From contig JAAYDI010000151.1 of NCBI GenBank assembly GCA_012729315.1, positions 1 through 33,854 on the forward strand: 33,854 nucleotides of DNA, in the 5' to 3' direction. Below the pieces are notes generated by a model that searched no databases, was not told the origin of the DNA, and was given only the letters and a program-made list of their open reading frames with translations. A program made the position numbers and the translations under genes. Of the stretch, positions 33,772 to 33,854 are shown one piece after another. The number at the start of each line of letters is the position of its first letter. Positions within the stretch are counted from its first letter, which is position 1. The stretch is from Planctomycetaceae bacterium (GTDB taxonomy: Bacteria > Planctomycetota > Planctomycetia > Pirellulales > Pirellulaceae).

Positions 33772-33854
33772 GGAGGTAGGCAGTCCATGCGAATGGGCCC
33801 ATCCATGGCATGGATTTGTCCACTACAACCGGCCCAGAATGACCGAGCCTTTCA
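33772..33854. repeat. 83-bp direct repeat, right copy
   Basis: Same sequence as 1-83 with one difference (C at 33834), including the nested palindrome. It runs to the last base of the window, so its true extent is unknown. Confidence 0.9.

Overview
The window looks like a high-GC planctomycete chromosome fragment, most likely from a Pirellulales-type lineage. The evidence is a giant secreted subtilase with an LE.LEDR..LS-type N-terminal signal and a dockerin-like C-terminus, a large PQQ-propeller protein, an NPCBM-domain protein, trypsin-like/PDZ proteins, a DUF4175-type protein, and a long MoxR/DUF58/vWA (Bat-like) gene run. This assignment rests on gene families recognised by eye, not on a search.

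Layout. Positions 1-410 are non-coding, with palindromes and an 83-bp sequence that recurs as the last 83 bp of the window. From 19642 down to 411 a head-to-tail minus-strand gene train of twelve genes runs with short gaps or 1-32 bp overlaps: MoxR ATPase, DUF58 protein, BatA-like vWA membrane protein, second vWA/glutamine-amidotransferase-like membrane protein, DUF4175-type protein, secreted coiled-coil protein, exported helical protein, NPCBM protein, active trypsin/PDZ protease, two catalytically dead trypsin/PDZ relatives, and a small membrane protein. Upstream on the same strand is a separate gene for a 1588-residue exported TPR/PQQ-propeller protein (19862-24628). A 0.5-kb divergent intergenic region follows, then a plus-strand HU-like gene with its own promoter, strong ribosome binding site and terminator. 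Next come a 16-bp tandem repeat and the 2433-residue subtilase (25767-33068, minus). The right end (33069-33854) holds a promoter candidate, a truncated IS21-type transposase remnant with 36-bp repeats, and REP-like palindromes.

How the genes may work together. MoxR AAA+ ATPases, DUF58 proteins and vWA membrane proteins form a known association (Bat/MoxR-type chaperone systems), in which the ATPase is thought to remodel or activate membrane-anchored vWA proteins. Here that core is extended by envelope proteins and ends in a protease family in which only the first member (3962-5764) keeps the His-Asp-Ser triad. The second has Ser and Ala in place of His and Ser. The third has lost all three residues and carries an esterase-like domain whose nucleophile is also missing. 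My inference is an envelope quality-control or surface-assembly module with one active protease and two scaffold or regulatory pseudo-enzymes. This is the best candidate here for an under-described system.

The subtilase records recent modular evolution: a large tandem duplication of Ig/PPC/jelly-roll modules, with an apparent in-frame deletion scar of one jelly-roll module in the N-terminal unit.
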